From: Musa acuminata AAA Group
Lineage: Eukaryota; Streptophyta; Magnoliopsida; Zingiberales; Musaceae
Direction: 5' to 3'
Length of the DNA stretch: 64,000 bases
Assembly: GCF_036884655.1 (NCBI RefSeq)
Contig: NC_088335.1
Location: 43,388,501-43,452,500, forward strand
Each line of letters starts with the position of its first letter. Positions within the stretch are counted from its first letter, which is position 1. Below the pieces are notes generated by a model. The model saw nothing but the letters and a program-made list of their open reading frames with translations, was not told the DNA's origin and did not search any database. Positions 37,193-49,849 of this stretch are shown one piece after another. The position numbers and the translations under genes are program-made.

Positions 37193-38576
37193 ATGTCGAT
37201 GGAGGAAGCGAAGGTGGTGATCCCCGAGTCGGTGCTGAAGAATCGGAAGAGAAAAGCGCATAGGGCGCTGGCGAAGAAGCAGGAGCGCGAGAACCGGGAG
37301 CTAATCTTCACCCGCGCCAGCAGTACGCCAAGTAGCACGAGGCACAGGTGCGCAACTCGACCTGATGTAGTATTCTGGCCGTTTTGTAATCTTTTCTGTG
37401 CCGTTAAAGATTCTAACGGGGATTTGGGCTGCGTTTAATCTGGTAGGAGAAGGAGCTGATCCGATCGTAGAGGGAGGGGAGGATGAAGGGTGGATTCTAC
37501 GTCAGCCCGGAGGCCAAGCTTCTATTCATCATCCGCTTCCGAGGGTACGCCACCTTCTTGTGATGCTCTTCTACTGTTTGATTTCTTAGAGCTTACGTTG
37601 TCGGTTTGCATTTGCATTTGCTGATTTAGTCATTATTTATGGTTGTTTCTTATCTTACTACTCTTCTCATGTAGTATCAATGCTATGCACCCTAAAACCC
37701 GTAAAATCTTGCAGCTCCTTCGACTCAGACAGGTAAAGAGTCAAGTCGCCATCTTTCAGTTTGGTGTAGTTTCACTACTACCCACGCTTGTTAGTGCTAT
37801 GTTGCAGACAATCAACAGTGTATTTCTGAAAGTTAACAAGGCCACGATGAACATGTTGCAGACGGTGGAGCCTTATGTGACATGTGGGTACTAAATGCTA
37901 TGCTCTCCGGGATTCATTTGTAGCATTATTATGCTCAGTTTAGTTAGACACAAGGTTTGTCGTGTTCGGTATGGGCGATATATACTTGTCTAATAGGAGG
38001 ACCGATATAGATGGTACATACTGATTTGTCAATACATTCTACCATACCATGTGTTAGTACATCAGTATAATTTGGTACATGTCAATAAGTTGGTTGGTAC
38101 ATTGGTACGGACCGGTAAGACAAATCATGATTAGACATATTCTAATAAATAATGTGTCTCAGGTATCCTAATCTTAAGATTGTTAGGGAATTGATTTACA
38201 AGAGGGGATATGGAAAGTTGAACAAGCAAAGAATTCCTTTGGCAGACAATTCAATCATTGAGCATGTCTGTTATAAGTGGCATGTCTTGTGCCTGTTTGA
38301 TATGTTCCTGATTACAATTTATTCTTTCTAGTTTACATGTTGAATCTGGTGTATTTGCAGGGTTTGGGGAAGTATGGTATTATCTGCATTGAAGATCTTG
38401 TCCATGAGATCATGATAGTTGGTCCACACTTTAAGCAGGCAAACAATTTCCTTTGGCCCTCCAAGTTGAAGGCGCCACTGGGTGGCCTGAAAAAGAAGAG
38501 AAACCACTATGTTAAAGGGGGAGATGCTGGAAACCGGGAGGATCACATCAATGAGCTTATCAGAAGGATGAACTGA
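37193..38576 (+). pseudogene. RPL7: Ribosomal protein L7 (uL30) gene with broken 5' exons
   Basis: Six exons can be aligned by eye to plant RPL7: 37193-37347, 37447-37544, 37675-37732, 37808-37887, 38163-38265 and 38361-38576. RPL7 is a structural protein of the 60S subunit. Exons 3-6 are intact and in phase: [52 protein letters not shown], then [13 protein letters not shown] through [18 protein letters not shown] to ELIRRMN. Exon 1 starts well (PESVLKNRKRKAHRALAKKQ) but lacks several codons of the usual Lys/Ala-rich stretch, has a one-base loss near 37318-37320, and shows TAG (37333-37335) in the ancestral frame. Exon 2 has TAG at 37468-37470 before [14 protein letters not shown]. Retained introns show this is not a processed copy. 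A shorter product from the ATG at 37483 is conceivable. An assembly error is the main alternative. Confidence 0.8.
37930..38130. repeat. GGTAC-rich repeat-like segment in RPL7 intron 4
   Basis: TTGGTACAT, TGGTACGGACCGGTA and TACCATACCATG motifs recur in both orientations in this intron. The composition suggests a small dispersed element, but no terminal inverted repeats or target duplications could be fixed. Confidence 0.3.
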
Positions 38577-41047
38577 TTTCTGAGTTTGTTCTGCATGTGT
38601 TTGTTTATGACAAGAGGTGAATCATTTAAATTTAGGCTTTTAGCTAAGATTTGACTGGTACCCAAGCTCTGCGGTTTTGAGGCTTTTGAATCAATTGTTG
38701 GACATGTCGCATATACTGATGTTTTTATTGATCTTTTCCTTCATAGTACATTTTCAATCATCTCTTGGGTAATGTATGCTATGAATGTCATTTGTTGGAA
38801 ATTAGTTAGTATTAACTTTTATTATGAAAATAGCATTTGTTTTCTCTTATGGTGCCTACTTTTCATGTAGTCTTATTAAAAAAATAAAGTTTGAATATAA
38901 TGCTAGTGTTCTGATTGTGTTTTCTCATTGTTTTTTCATTCCCAGTATGGTCTCTATGCCTTGGTTTGACCCTTTTATGCAAGTAAAGTTATAAATGTCA
39001 AGGACATGTATGCTTGAAAACAGGTTGATGAGAATTAGGTGATGGTTGTTGGAACTATTGAACACTAATAGATGTGGCTTTTTTAAGCCTTCAAACTTGG
39101 TTAAATCTGTCAACTGTTGGATGTACTCCTCTTAGAAATTATTAGCTTATACTTTGGAAACCCTTGATTAATCTTGACAATATTTGTAAGGAAATTGTGA
39201 TGCAGGCAGGAGAAAAATGTTCCATTCCTTCGGGTGTCAAGAACACAAGACTAACCTGAGGCTGTCTCCTTCATGGGCATATTTAGGACTAAACTTGAAG
39301 CCCTCCCCTCAGGTTTTGTTTTCTTCCCTGCAGAATGCAGAGGTTTCCTTGCAACTTCTCAATGTGCACCTGAAAACACGTATGTATGATATGTAGAGGA
39401 GACATTTTAATGGTCAAGGTGAAGTAATTACAATGCATATATTCAAAGAACGCTTGTTGTACAACTTTCATGTGATTTGAATATGACAAGTTTTGGTAAA
39501 GGTTGCCATCACAAAATAGGGACCTGAAAATGAACCTCATCTGAAACATCTCTCTTATGAGAGTGACTTGCAATAGGTGTTGGAAGTGCTAGTAGTGCTA
39601 GTAGGTGCCAACACTGTTAGGTTGCAGCATGTTGGAATAAGAAGGGAGAGAGTGTTAGATTCAATTTGTTTCATTCAATAGTTTTCTTTATGAAAGTCTT
39701 TTTTTTTTTTTTCAATTTATAGGTGTAAAGAAACCTATTTGGTTCTCCTCATGCCTGCATTGGTAGGAATCTGACAGGTTGATTGGTTAAATTTTGGTCA
39801 CTAGATAAATATAATTAGGTAATAATAAAATTTTGTATTTGCTCTTTTAAATTTAATTTTTAGATTTTTTGTTATTTAAATTTATTTTTAGATGTTTTTT
39901 TTGAAAAAGCTTCTTTGGCCTTTTCTTGGAAGGTATTCATGTTTCCATTTTTCTTGGGATAGTATCTCTTATTTTTTGTAGTCTTGTAAATGCTCTTGTT
40001 GCCTTTGCCTCACTCGTACTTTTGCCTCGTCTTACCCTAAGGTCCCCTCCCCTCCATCGTTGCATATGCCTATCATAAGTCTTCATGCTACTAGCTCTAT
40101 TCCTATAGTATAGTGTTATCGTGGAGCATACCCTCAAACACTCTCGCTTACCTTTTGCCTCCTACCCTTAATGCCAATTTCAAACTTATACTCTTAGAAG
40201 TGAAGAGAAAAAGATAACACAAAAACAATAAGATCTTACGATGAGACATCATGAGAGCCTTATAACGGGGCATCATGGCAAGGCCTCGTCCCTTTTGATA
40301 GGACGAATGTAACGAGTGACGAACAAGGTATATTTATGAAATTATAAAAAATAAAATTTTAAAAAATAATAAAGCATGAAAAGGCTAAATTTTTTTAGAA
40401 TTTTTTTTTTTAAATCACTGATAATAAATAGCAGTCAACTAAAGTTTATTGGACTAATGCTATGCTTACAAAATTGATGTTTATGAAAGATATAAGCATG
40501 TTTAAGTAAAATTATATATAGTATTATATTTTGAAGGATCAAATATGTTATTCCTAAACTTTGAAAGAACATATGTGCAAAAGCCCATAAAAAAAAACAA
40601 CAAAAAAAACATCCATCGATCAAAGTAATGAAATCAATTTCGTCCAGTCAACTTCGGCGTCTACGACAGTCTCACTGGTCAAACCATGCTGAATTAGCAC
40701 AGTGACATTGTAGTAACTTCATGAAATTAACAATCGTGGTCGAATTTAGCTGCGCCCACTCATGCCATTTATCACGGTTCATTGTTTAACAGTCAGTTTG
40801 ATTGTGTCTCATACGTGAAGGTATATCAAATCTGCACTTGAAATGTTACATCACATTGGATTTGGGGCCACTAAAATCATTAGATTTCACTGCGATTACC
40901 AAAGATATTACATCGAATATGCTCCTTTTTCTCTCTTCTTCGAGAGAGACAGAGAAGCAACCACCAACAGTTTCCAAAACCGTATACAAAATCCAAGATG
41001 GAGAGAGCATGAAACTATGAATTCCGAGGCAAAGATGATATCTTATT
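38577..41047. other. Intergenic spacer after RPL7
   Basis: AT-rich with short open frames. A small direct duplication AGTGCTAGT is visible at about 39586-39602. No gene or structured element was supported. Confidence 0.5.
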
Positions 41048-41070
41048 TTACAGAGGTTGGTGGCGGCAGG

Positions 41071-41274
41071 CTAAGGGTAGGCGACGAGGCGGCGGGAACA
41101 GTGGGTGCAGGAGTACTTGCGCTTGACACTGCGGGAGAGGGGGAGGAAGCAGAGCCGCCGCGCGCTCTCCACGTCGGTGGCCATCACCGCGCCGCCGCAG
41201 TGAGGGCAGCTCCCCGGCGCCTGCTGCGTCCCCAGCACCTTCTCCTCCTCGCTGCACAGCAACACCAGACACAT
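41071..41274 (-). CDS. Small plant double-CxxC protein, function unknown
   Basis: A single-exon frame of 67 residues from ATG at 41274. It starts MCLVLLCSEEEKVLGTQQAP and contains two CxxC pairs, CPHCGG near 23-28 and CTHCSRR near 56-62, separated by a conserved-looking DVESARRLCFLPL segment and KRKYSC. Two CxxC pairs about 30 residues apart suggest a zinc ribbon. I recall similar tiny proteins in other plants (beginning MCLV, with CPYCGG and CxxCSRRL) but not their function. The longer overlapping frames in the other phases are shadows. A TTTATAG motif about 70-80 bp upstream could be its TATA box. The compact size and clean motif spacing make it a credible gene. Confidence 0.7.
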   Translation of the reverse strand: MCLVLLCSEEEKVLGTQQAPGSCPHCGGAVMATDVESARRLCFLPLSRSVKRKYSCTHCSRRLVAYP

Positions 41275-41439
41275 CTCCCTCCCTCTCGTCTTCGTCTTCG
41301 TCTTCTTCCTCCTCCTGCAACTAAAGATCCACTGGACCTGTCACGGCTATAAAGAGAAAGGAGAAGAGCGAGACTCGGCGTTGTTGTTTGAGCCCACACG
41401 CACCGAGAGAGAGAGAGAGAGAGAAGAGGCCTACGGAGC

Positions 41440-43180
41440 TTTATCGTAAAGGGAGGGTGTCTTTGCCTTGTTCTTCCTCTTTAATATTGTATATTTGATC
41501 CGAATATTCTTGAAAACTCTATATTACTAAAGAACATTTATATTGATTATAGATTAAACAAATGCAAATATTTATCGTATGTGACAATCTATTTTGGTCC
41601 CGCGAGATTACAAAATCGATTTGATGGTAAATCAAGATAAATCTCCTCGATTGTTCTACTAAAGAAATCAAAATTCATACTATTTTTGATATATTATGGA
41701 GAAATTATTATTATTTTTTGATATATTAATGTCCATATATAAATTTCTGATCTTTTTATTACGTAATAAGTGTAGAAAAGTCCAACACGAAAGTTGGATA
41801 GTCAAAATCAATTTTTTTCTTACGTTCAATTCCTCATTGTGATAAGTATTGTGGAATGTAATAAGTAAGATGTCTTTTTAAAAATATGGTTCAAAAGAAA
41901 GGTTGACTTATCAAAGAAACCACCAAAGAAATCACTATTCCTGATGAGACATGTCGGCGAATTTAGCCTTGTAGGAATATTGTAGAAGCATAGGGTAAAT
42001 TTCTCAAAGATATAATGATGGGTAAACTTTCTAAAAAAATTCTTAAATTTTCTTTTTTCTCATAGAATATTTTTATTTTATTACGTAACTCTAATTTTTT
42101 AAAAGGTGAGATTACCCTTATATGATTGGTCTTCGTATCATTGTGAGGCCCTATCACCTTCTACCATGTCGATCATCAAGCCCCCGTGCATCGTGATCAT
42201 CAAGCCCCTGCATGACCCATCGCACCATGTATTGTTAAATGAACCTATTTACCACTCTACCCCTATTAGTAATGCCACCACCTCCGTCATGGAAGGACTC
42301 TCCTCCTCGATCGTCACCCAACCTGGTCGTTATCTTTGATGGATACCGTCCTAGCCATTGCCTCGAAGACCCAAGAGGTCCGCCCGACCTCACTCTTTGT
42401 TGACCTCGATGAGATCCCTATGTCACCCTACTATCAATCACAGACTTAGCTAGAAATGCTTAAATTGCCAAACACCCTTACGTTATTCATTTGCAATGGG
42501 TCAATCTAGTTGCAACCGCACTCAGGTCTCGAAGAACATGCAAAAGAAAAAATTGATTAGTTCAAAAGCGAGTGATAAACAAATATCAACATATCACAAA
42601 GAGGACAACTTTACAATCAATTCAACAAACATTTGGTATGTAAAAGAAAAAAGAGGAAGGAGAAAACAAAGACTTTAAAAGGCAAACGAACAATCGCAAG
42701 TCTATAAACGATTGCTCACCAAGTATCATACACGTTAGCAAGTCCCCGTAGGCTTTACAACTGAACTTGTGAATCCAATCAATGCCCAACACCTAGTGAG
42801 TAATAGTTTGTGGACTTGTAACTATTCGTTTGCCTTTTAAATTCTATATTATCTCCTTCATTTCTTTTATCTCTTGCATTCTAAGTATTTCCTGAATTGT
42901 TTGTAAAGCTATCATCTTTGAGAGATATCGAGACTTATCTATCACTTATTTTTGAAAATAATCAATTTGCTCTTTCACAAATTCTTAAGACTTGAGTGAG
43001 GTTGTAATTAAGTTGACCATTTACAAATGGATAACAAAGGATGCCTCATGATTTAGGCAATTCCAAAAGTTTGTGATATTGTAAGATTAGAGTGGACAAA
43101 CAATTCAAGCAACTAATGAAAGTTTACAATCTCGCCATGATGAAACACCATGGTGAAAAGGGCAAGACAAGGTAAACCAA
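41440..43180. other. AT-rich spacer leading into transposon remnant
   Basis: No gene was seen. A CT-rich, low-complexity stretch at 42110-42430 resembles in style the region at 3441-3860. Sequence from about 42430 may be the leader or LTR of the decayed retroelement that follows, but no matching second LTR was found. Confidence 0.35.
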
Positions 43181-44880
43181 ACCATTGTCCCAAGCAATCA
43201 TAGGTAGGTTGCAAGTACAAACTTACTCTGAAGCTATTAGAGTCGCTCAAGAAGATCATGGTAGCGAAAATGACAAGCAAGAAGTTGACTATTCTTCACG
43301 AGCAGAGAAAGCGCAATTTGGAGCGCCAATCGGAAAGAAAAGCTATAAGGAGAGATTTATAGCTGCGAAAACCTATCTTGATGTTCCTGAAACTAGTCTA
43401 AAGAAACTTTACTGAGGCCAACAAAGGCTTTTTGAGATAAAGAACTTTCAAGAGGAGATAAAATTTCAAATCAACAAGATCGAGTCCCAAATAAATTGAT
43501 TGACGAAAGACACTTAAGACTCAATGCAATACCTACAAGAAGTCATGCTGAAACTCAAGTCTAGGATTACATTACTCACGAGGGCTATTAATATGGAAGG
43601 AAATAACACCCGCGTTGCTTCGCCATAAAACTTAAGGGCACCTAAGCTGCATTACTATAAAGGTGCCAAAGAAGCGAAATAGTTCAAGAATTTTCTATTC
43701 GACATGGAACAGTACTTTCAAGTTACGAGGCCCAATTCTAAAGAAATCAAAGTTTCGATAATAACTATGTATCTGAATAGAGATACAAAACTTCATTGGC
43801 GAACATGTTGGAAAGAGATCTAACAAGATCAGTGTTAAGTGAACACATGGGAGGACTTGAAGCGGGAGTTGAGAACTTAATTTCTACCATAGAATAAGGT
43901 TTGTTGCAAGAAGGAAGTTAATATAACTTCGCCAAAGCATTTCCATTCGGGACTATGCAAAATAGTTTTCAGCATTGATATTGGACATACAAGATATGTA
44001 CAAGAAGGATAAGTTGTTCAGCTTCCTCAATAACCTAAAACCATAGACACAATAGGAACTACATCGAAGGAATATAACTAATTTGGTGGAGGCAATCGTA
44101 GATGTAGAAAGGCTCATCAACTTTATTTCGTCGGAGAAAAAGAAACAATTTTTGGAAAATCACTCATCTAAGTATTCCCGAGAGAAATCTGCAACTAAGA
44201 AAAAAAAAAAGAGTTCCCACGAGGGTCGAATTAAAAAGGCAAAGTTCCAAAAGTTGATGAATGTTTCTTGTATGATTGACTACACATGTTGAGAGAGTAC
44301 TTACAAAAGTAAGCATTCAATGCGTTGACAACATCAATCCATCCTCCTAGATTGGACAATGGCAAGGTCACCACACTTAGTTCTAGTAATTTGGAATCCA
44401 ACAAAGACAATGAAGAGTCACAAGGACCTCGGATGGGAGCAATGCATGAACGTGAAGACAAAGCAATAGGAAGTAAGAAACAACGAGCTAATACACATAG
44501 ACATTAAGCTAAATAGCCAAACAACCTATGCGATGATGGAGATGAGTGCCACCCATAATTTCATTATCTATTGAGAAGGAAGACAACTTGGGTTAAACCT
44601 AGAGAAGAGCCCAAATCAGATGAAGGTTGTGAATTCGGAGACTAAGTAGATCTTCAAGTTGAAAAAGGGGTCCCTATCAAAATCGAGACAGAGTGAAAAC
44701 ATAAACATGATATTGGTGCCACTGAACAATTTTCAAGTGATCCTCATAATGAAATTTATACCTGATGAAGATGATGCTAGGGCTGTTCCTAAACTCTCTA
44801 TTCTTGATGGGAGGCAAGACTGTTAGAGAAGTCATAAACAAAGCTGGCTTCACAATAATGAAAGCTATCTTTTGCATCTC
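43180..44880 (+). mobile_element. Decayed Ty3/gypsy-type retrotransposon (gag and protease region)
   Basis: Translating across several stops and frame changes gives gag-like fragments in order. They include a pre-gag stretch SQAIIGRLQVQTYSEAIRVA, a core segment LRAPKLHYYKGAKEA then LFDMEQYF, then KVSITTMYLNRDTKLHW, WEDLKREL and a C-terminal LVEAIVDVERLINF. Further on, MILVPLNNFQVILIMKFI and AVPKLSILDGRQDC recall the retroviral-type aspartic protease region of plant Ty3/gypsy polyproteins. Many in-frame stops show it is dead. No reverse transcriptase, integrase or LTR pair was found in the window, so the element is truncated. Family assignment rests on motif resemblance only. Confidence 0.65.
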
Positions 44881-45787
44881 CTTGAAACGAAACTCAAGAG
44901 GTCACCTAACTTACGATGCAGTTCATGAATAAAATTTTTCTGTATAGCTGTAGTTTCTAGCTAGAGAAATTCTAAGCACTATTTTGAAGATTGAATTTAA
45001 TACAAAGAAAACAGATGATAAGTAAATATCAGTAGTTTGCAGTTTACAAAGTTTGAGGTAAATCTTTTCTCATCATAATCATCATAACCAAATCCTTCAC
45101 CAACCGACATTGAGTTGACAAAAAGCTTACAGTTGACCATGAGAAGGCCAAAGAACCAACATGGAGCTAATCTTCATCTCCAAGGTCCCACAAGCAGTGA
45201 CAATGGATTAAAAGAAAAAAAATCTAATAATTGACTACATGATTGGTAGAAGCTAAACTAAGCAGAGTTAAAGAAACAAGAAAACATTTCGCTCATCCCA
45301 TCCATCCATGCTGTCCATTGACAAGGCCACAAGTATGGATCTCCCACAATGAATTGTGACCATCAGCAGTAATTGCAGGCATCTAAGCATCCCAAGCTTC
45401 AGCAGAGATACTAAGGGGAGAAGCAAAATAAAGAATAATGAAAACCATAACCAAAGGGAATAAGGATTTTAAAGGTTTGGTTAGTGCAAAGAAACCATGA
45501 GAATGATGGACAGCTGAAAACTCATCATGCTTCTGATGAGGCATTAAGCTTAGCTGGAGATGAAATTTGTTTTTGAAAGATCCTTCAATGTTCACTGCAG
45601 GCCTGAGTAAAATGCATTAATATATTATCTGAAAGAAAACTTAGTTTGACGAAAAAGGCCAAAGAACATAAGCATGCCTTTTAGGTAAGTGGCTAACATA
45701 AGCAGCAGACCACATTGGATTATGTAGCTTGATTTTAGCTGGCCAATACCACAGATGTGGCTTGCTTCAGTATATGGCAATGTATCT
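44881..45787. other. Spacer between retroelement remnant and tandem array
   Basis: No gene recognised. It may include more of the degraded element. Confidence 0.4.
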
Positions 45788-46505
45788 GGTGCAATGCCTT
45801 TTCAAGTTATGAGATTACCTAAATAGTGAGTTCATATTATATTTTGGACTTAAATAATGCTTTTAAGTCCTTTAATTAGGTTAGACAAGAAGGGGAGTGA
45901 CAATTAGCTACAACAAAGTCAATCTAAATGAGTTTACCTTGAAGATACAATAAGTTACTGACAGTTGGGGTGCAATGCCTTTTCAAGTTATGAGATTACC
46001 TAAATAGTGAGTTCATATTGTATTTTGGAATTAAATAATGCTTTTAAGTCCTTTAATTAGGTTAGACAAGAAGGGGAGTGAAATTAGCTACAACAAAGTC
46101 AATCTAAATGAGATTACCTTGAAGATACAATAAGTTACTACCAGATGGGGTGCAATGCCTTTTCAAGTTATGAAATTACTTAAATAATGAGTTCATATTG
46201 TATTTAGGACTTAAATAATACTTTTAAGTCCTTTATTTAGGTTAGACAAGAAGGAGAGTGACAATTAGCTAGAACAAAGTCAATCTAAATGAGATTCCCT
46301 TGAAGATACAATAAGTTACTAACAGTTGGGGTGCACTGCCTTTTCAAGTTATGAGATTACCTAAATAATGAGTTCATATTGTATCTAGGACTTAAATAAT
46401 ACTTTTAAGTCCTTTAATTTGGTTAGACAAGAAGGGGAGTGACAATTAGCTACAACAAAGTCAATGAGATTACCGTCAAGATACAATAAGTTACTAACAG
46501 TTGGG
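45788..46505. repeat. Four-copy tandem array, unit about 181 bp
   Basis: Units begin with GGTGCAATGCCTTTTCAAG-like sequence at 45788, 45969, 46149 and 46330. Each continues through GAGTTCATATTGTAT, AAGTCCTTTAATTAGGTTAG, AAGAAGGGGAGTGA and GATACAATAAGTTACT. The last unit is a few bases shorter. Divergence is low, so the expansion is fairly recent. The unit length is in the range of many plant satellites, but four copies make a local array, not a centromere. Confidence 0.93.
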
Positions 46506-48700
46506 AGTGCCAAAACTGAGCCATCCAATGTTTGTTGAAATCTTTTACATGACCAAGTTATAATTCAAAGCAAAACCAACAAGGTACCATATCATACAAA
46601 ATTCTTCAAGATTACATTGCAGACGAAGTAAGCAAACGTCCTTATGTTCTCAATGTCGACAAAGAACATTTTGAAATGCACATCAGAAAGAAGGATCCCT
46701 AAAGAATCTTGAAAAAATACTATTGTTTGTACAGTTTATTTGCTTAACACTAACAAAGCAAATTGGTAATGTTATACTATTTGAGAATTTTTGGAAGTGT
46801 TGCATCAAGAAGATAGAAGAAAAGAAAACAAAATTTGAGAATAAAAGTTAGAAATATATCTTGTTAGGTTATGCTTAAAATTCTAATAAGTATAAATAAA
46901 ATTATGATGTTAAAGTTTGATGTGAAACTGAAAAAAATGATGAGCAGCATGAGAAAACTGTAATCCTAAGAATAATTATGGTGGCAGAGGATTCAATCAA
47001 TAACTTCTTAGTGCGTCAACAAAATACCCTGTTCTCCGTAGAAGATGACGGAAAAAGCTTCAATCCAAGGCTCATCTCTGACCCCTCAAGCGACAAGAGC
47101 ACGGCTTCAACCTGCCAGTGTGAATTAACGCACAAAAGTCAGCAAGGACGACAATCAATGCCCAAAGATTGGATCTTTAGATACGCACAAACATCAGACA
47201 TCCTGGGGCCGTGGGGCACGACGAGCGGATCGAACGGCCCTTCCAACTCCATCCCTCGCTCTCGCCGCTCCCATTCCGACGCTACACCATCGCGCATGGA
47301 CGCCACTGTCACTCCTCCATCCCAGATTGCACGATGCCATCGACGCCGTTCATCTCTCTCGAACGAATCCAAGGAAACCCAAACCCTAGAATTGAGAGGG
47401 AGATCGCATTTGCACATAAAAATCATATGCGGACGTTGGCATCTCCCCGCTACAGATCCGACATACGTAGTTTCACCAGATCAGTCATCTTTGGTGTTAT
47501 GGACGGTGGATCGAGCACTCTCGCATAGACTCTTCTTGGCTTTCTATGCGGTCACGACACCCGCAACCGGTGAGTACCGTGGACGGTGAAGATGTGCTTT
47601 AATAAAAGCAAAAATAGGACAACCGTCCCATCGTAATCGTGTCTTATTAGACGAAAACTTACGTTGACGTAAATGTATGGGGTTAATTGAGATCAGAATC
47701 AAAGAACGACATCTGTTCATGGAGTTCACACCCGTCTTCATCTCCCTACGTGACCGCAGGATCCCCAACAACAGAGCACAAGTCTTCTCGGAGATGGACA
47801 CAGATCGCATGGTCTTCGTGCTTCGCTCCGTTGGTCAATTTTGCCGCTGATACCTGTAGATGAAACAATGCAGACGCACCCGTAGTCGTCGGTGCGCGTC
47901 CATATGTTTCCTCTTGATGTGATATGTGATTTGGAGTTGGTTTGACCAGCTGTGGTCGATCAACGTGAATCATACGCAGCCAAGCAGATGGGAACGAAGC
48001 AAGTTTCTAGAACTTAACCAGGTGTTCGACGAAATGACGGTGGGAGGGGAGGTCGTTGGTTGTGGGAGCTACAGGGAGGGCGTTGTTGGACTGACAACCG
48101 TTCAAGGCATGCTTTATCAGCTCACAGTTCATCTCCTTTTAATCTAATCTTAATTTATATTATGAGATATGATAGTTATAAAAAGAGATAGAAAAAGGTA
48201 CAACTAGACAATTTTTTACGGTTACGAGATTCCAAAAAAAAAGAAAAGAATAAAATAGAAAAGAAAAAAAAAGAAAGAGAAAAAGACAAGGACAATACAG
48301 AGATCGTTCTCAATCATTTTATAGTGCTTTCATCTTAGGTTTGATCAGATCTACAGACGAAAAATTTAGATATTATGCACATTGACGTAATCGTTGTATC
48401 CCAGTTATTCTTTTATGATTATTGCTAAGGTTTTGAACAAGAGATTGAAATTTGTATATTCATTATTATTATAGTGAATTATCTCTAATTTACTCCATGA
48501 TTTTTATCCTTCACATTTAAAAGATTTTTTACATATATCTTGATATTCTATTTGATTGTTGTATTATAATATGTTAATATTTGTTCATATATAAAAATTA
48601 TTTTTCTTTATATCTCACACGTTAAACAGATGATCCGCGCCGTCCCTGTCGAAGACAAGTCAACGTTCTTCGGATCATAACACGTCAATCTCAGAGCGAA
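46506..48700. other. Spacer upstream of the bHLH gene
   Basis: Contains a GC-richer block at 47030-47590 with overlapping open frames up to 203 codons in several phases, none recognisable, and a purine-rich run at 48230-48295. I would not annotate a protein here. Confidence 0.4.
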
Positions 48701-48911
48701 AATAAAGTCTGGTTTGGCTGTATCAGTGGGCGGCAACAGCGGGAACACCGGCCAAATGGAAGACCGATGTACCATTGCTTCGTACGACGAAGGGGAAGGT
48801 TGGCGTGTAACGACTCCTCCGTTAGTCTCTGTCCGTCGACTTGACTCGAGAGGATTTATACGGGTGCAGCAGCACGCAGTGGATCAGAGCATCCGTGCGT
48901 TTCTTGGTCTC

Positions 48912-49817
48912 ATGGACGCCGATCCGAGTGAGTATGCCAACTACTGGGAGATCAAGTGTCTCCTAGACGCGGAGGAGCTCTGCAGGTACACTCCAGCCTT
49001 GCATGTTTGTCGTGTTCGTCTTCCATTCTTAGTGTTCCCTTCAGTCTCTCACCTCTGTTCCTACTGAACATGGAACGAAGCAGCTTGGGATTTGATGAAA
49101 CCTTGTCCGGGTACTGCAACTCCAGCTCGCCGGACATGGCCGCTCATTCGGCGCTACCGAATACCATCATCATGGAGCGGGAACGGAGGAAAAAGCTCAA
49201 CAGAAAGCTGTACAATCTCCGGAGTGTAGTCCCCAACATGACAAAGGTGAAGAGCACTGCTGCTGCTACTGCTGCTGTGTCTCTGCAACTAATGCATCTA
49301 ATCTTAGTGTTTGGAGTGCAGATGAGCAAGGCGTCGATAATCTTCGACGCGATCAACTACATACAACAGCTCCAAGAGCAAGAGAAATCACTGCTGAAAG
49401 AGATATCGGAGCAGGAGCCTCACAGGAAGAGAGTTGCACCGGTCGATGGACAGCTTTGCCGTGCACAAGCGAAGAAGTGGAGAACGGCGCCACGGAGCTC
49501 GTGCAGTGCCGAACTTGAGTTGCCGATGATGCCGTCCGTGGAAGCGATGGAAGTGAGTTTGCCGTCGTGAAGTTGGTGTAGTCCGGTGGAGGTGCTGTGA
49601 AGTGCGGCCGTCGAGTGACGTCGTCGTTTCTGACACTGTGTGCAGGTCAGCGTGCGTGAGTTGGGCAATGGGATCTCTGTCATCATCATCACTTGCAGCA
49701 AGAAGAGGCATGCCATGGTTCGCGTGTGTGAGGTCGTCGAGTCTCTCGATCTCAGGATCATCGCTGCCAGTGTCGCGTCTAGATCCGGAATGATCTTCCA
49801 CACTCTAATGGTCGAGG

Positions 49818-49849
<32 letters not shown>

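Noticed and set aside
46978..47589. 203-codon plus-strand frame
   Set aside because: No recognisable domain, and it sits in a GC-richer patch with long frames in several phases. It has no splice or family support.
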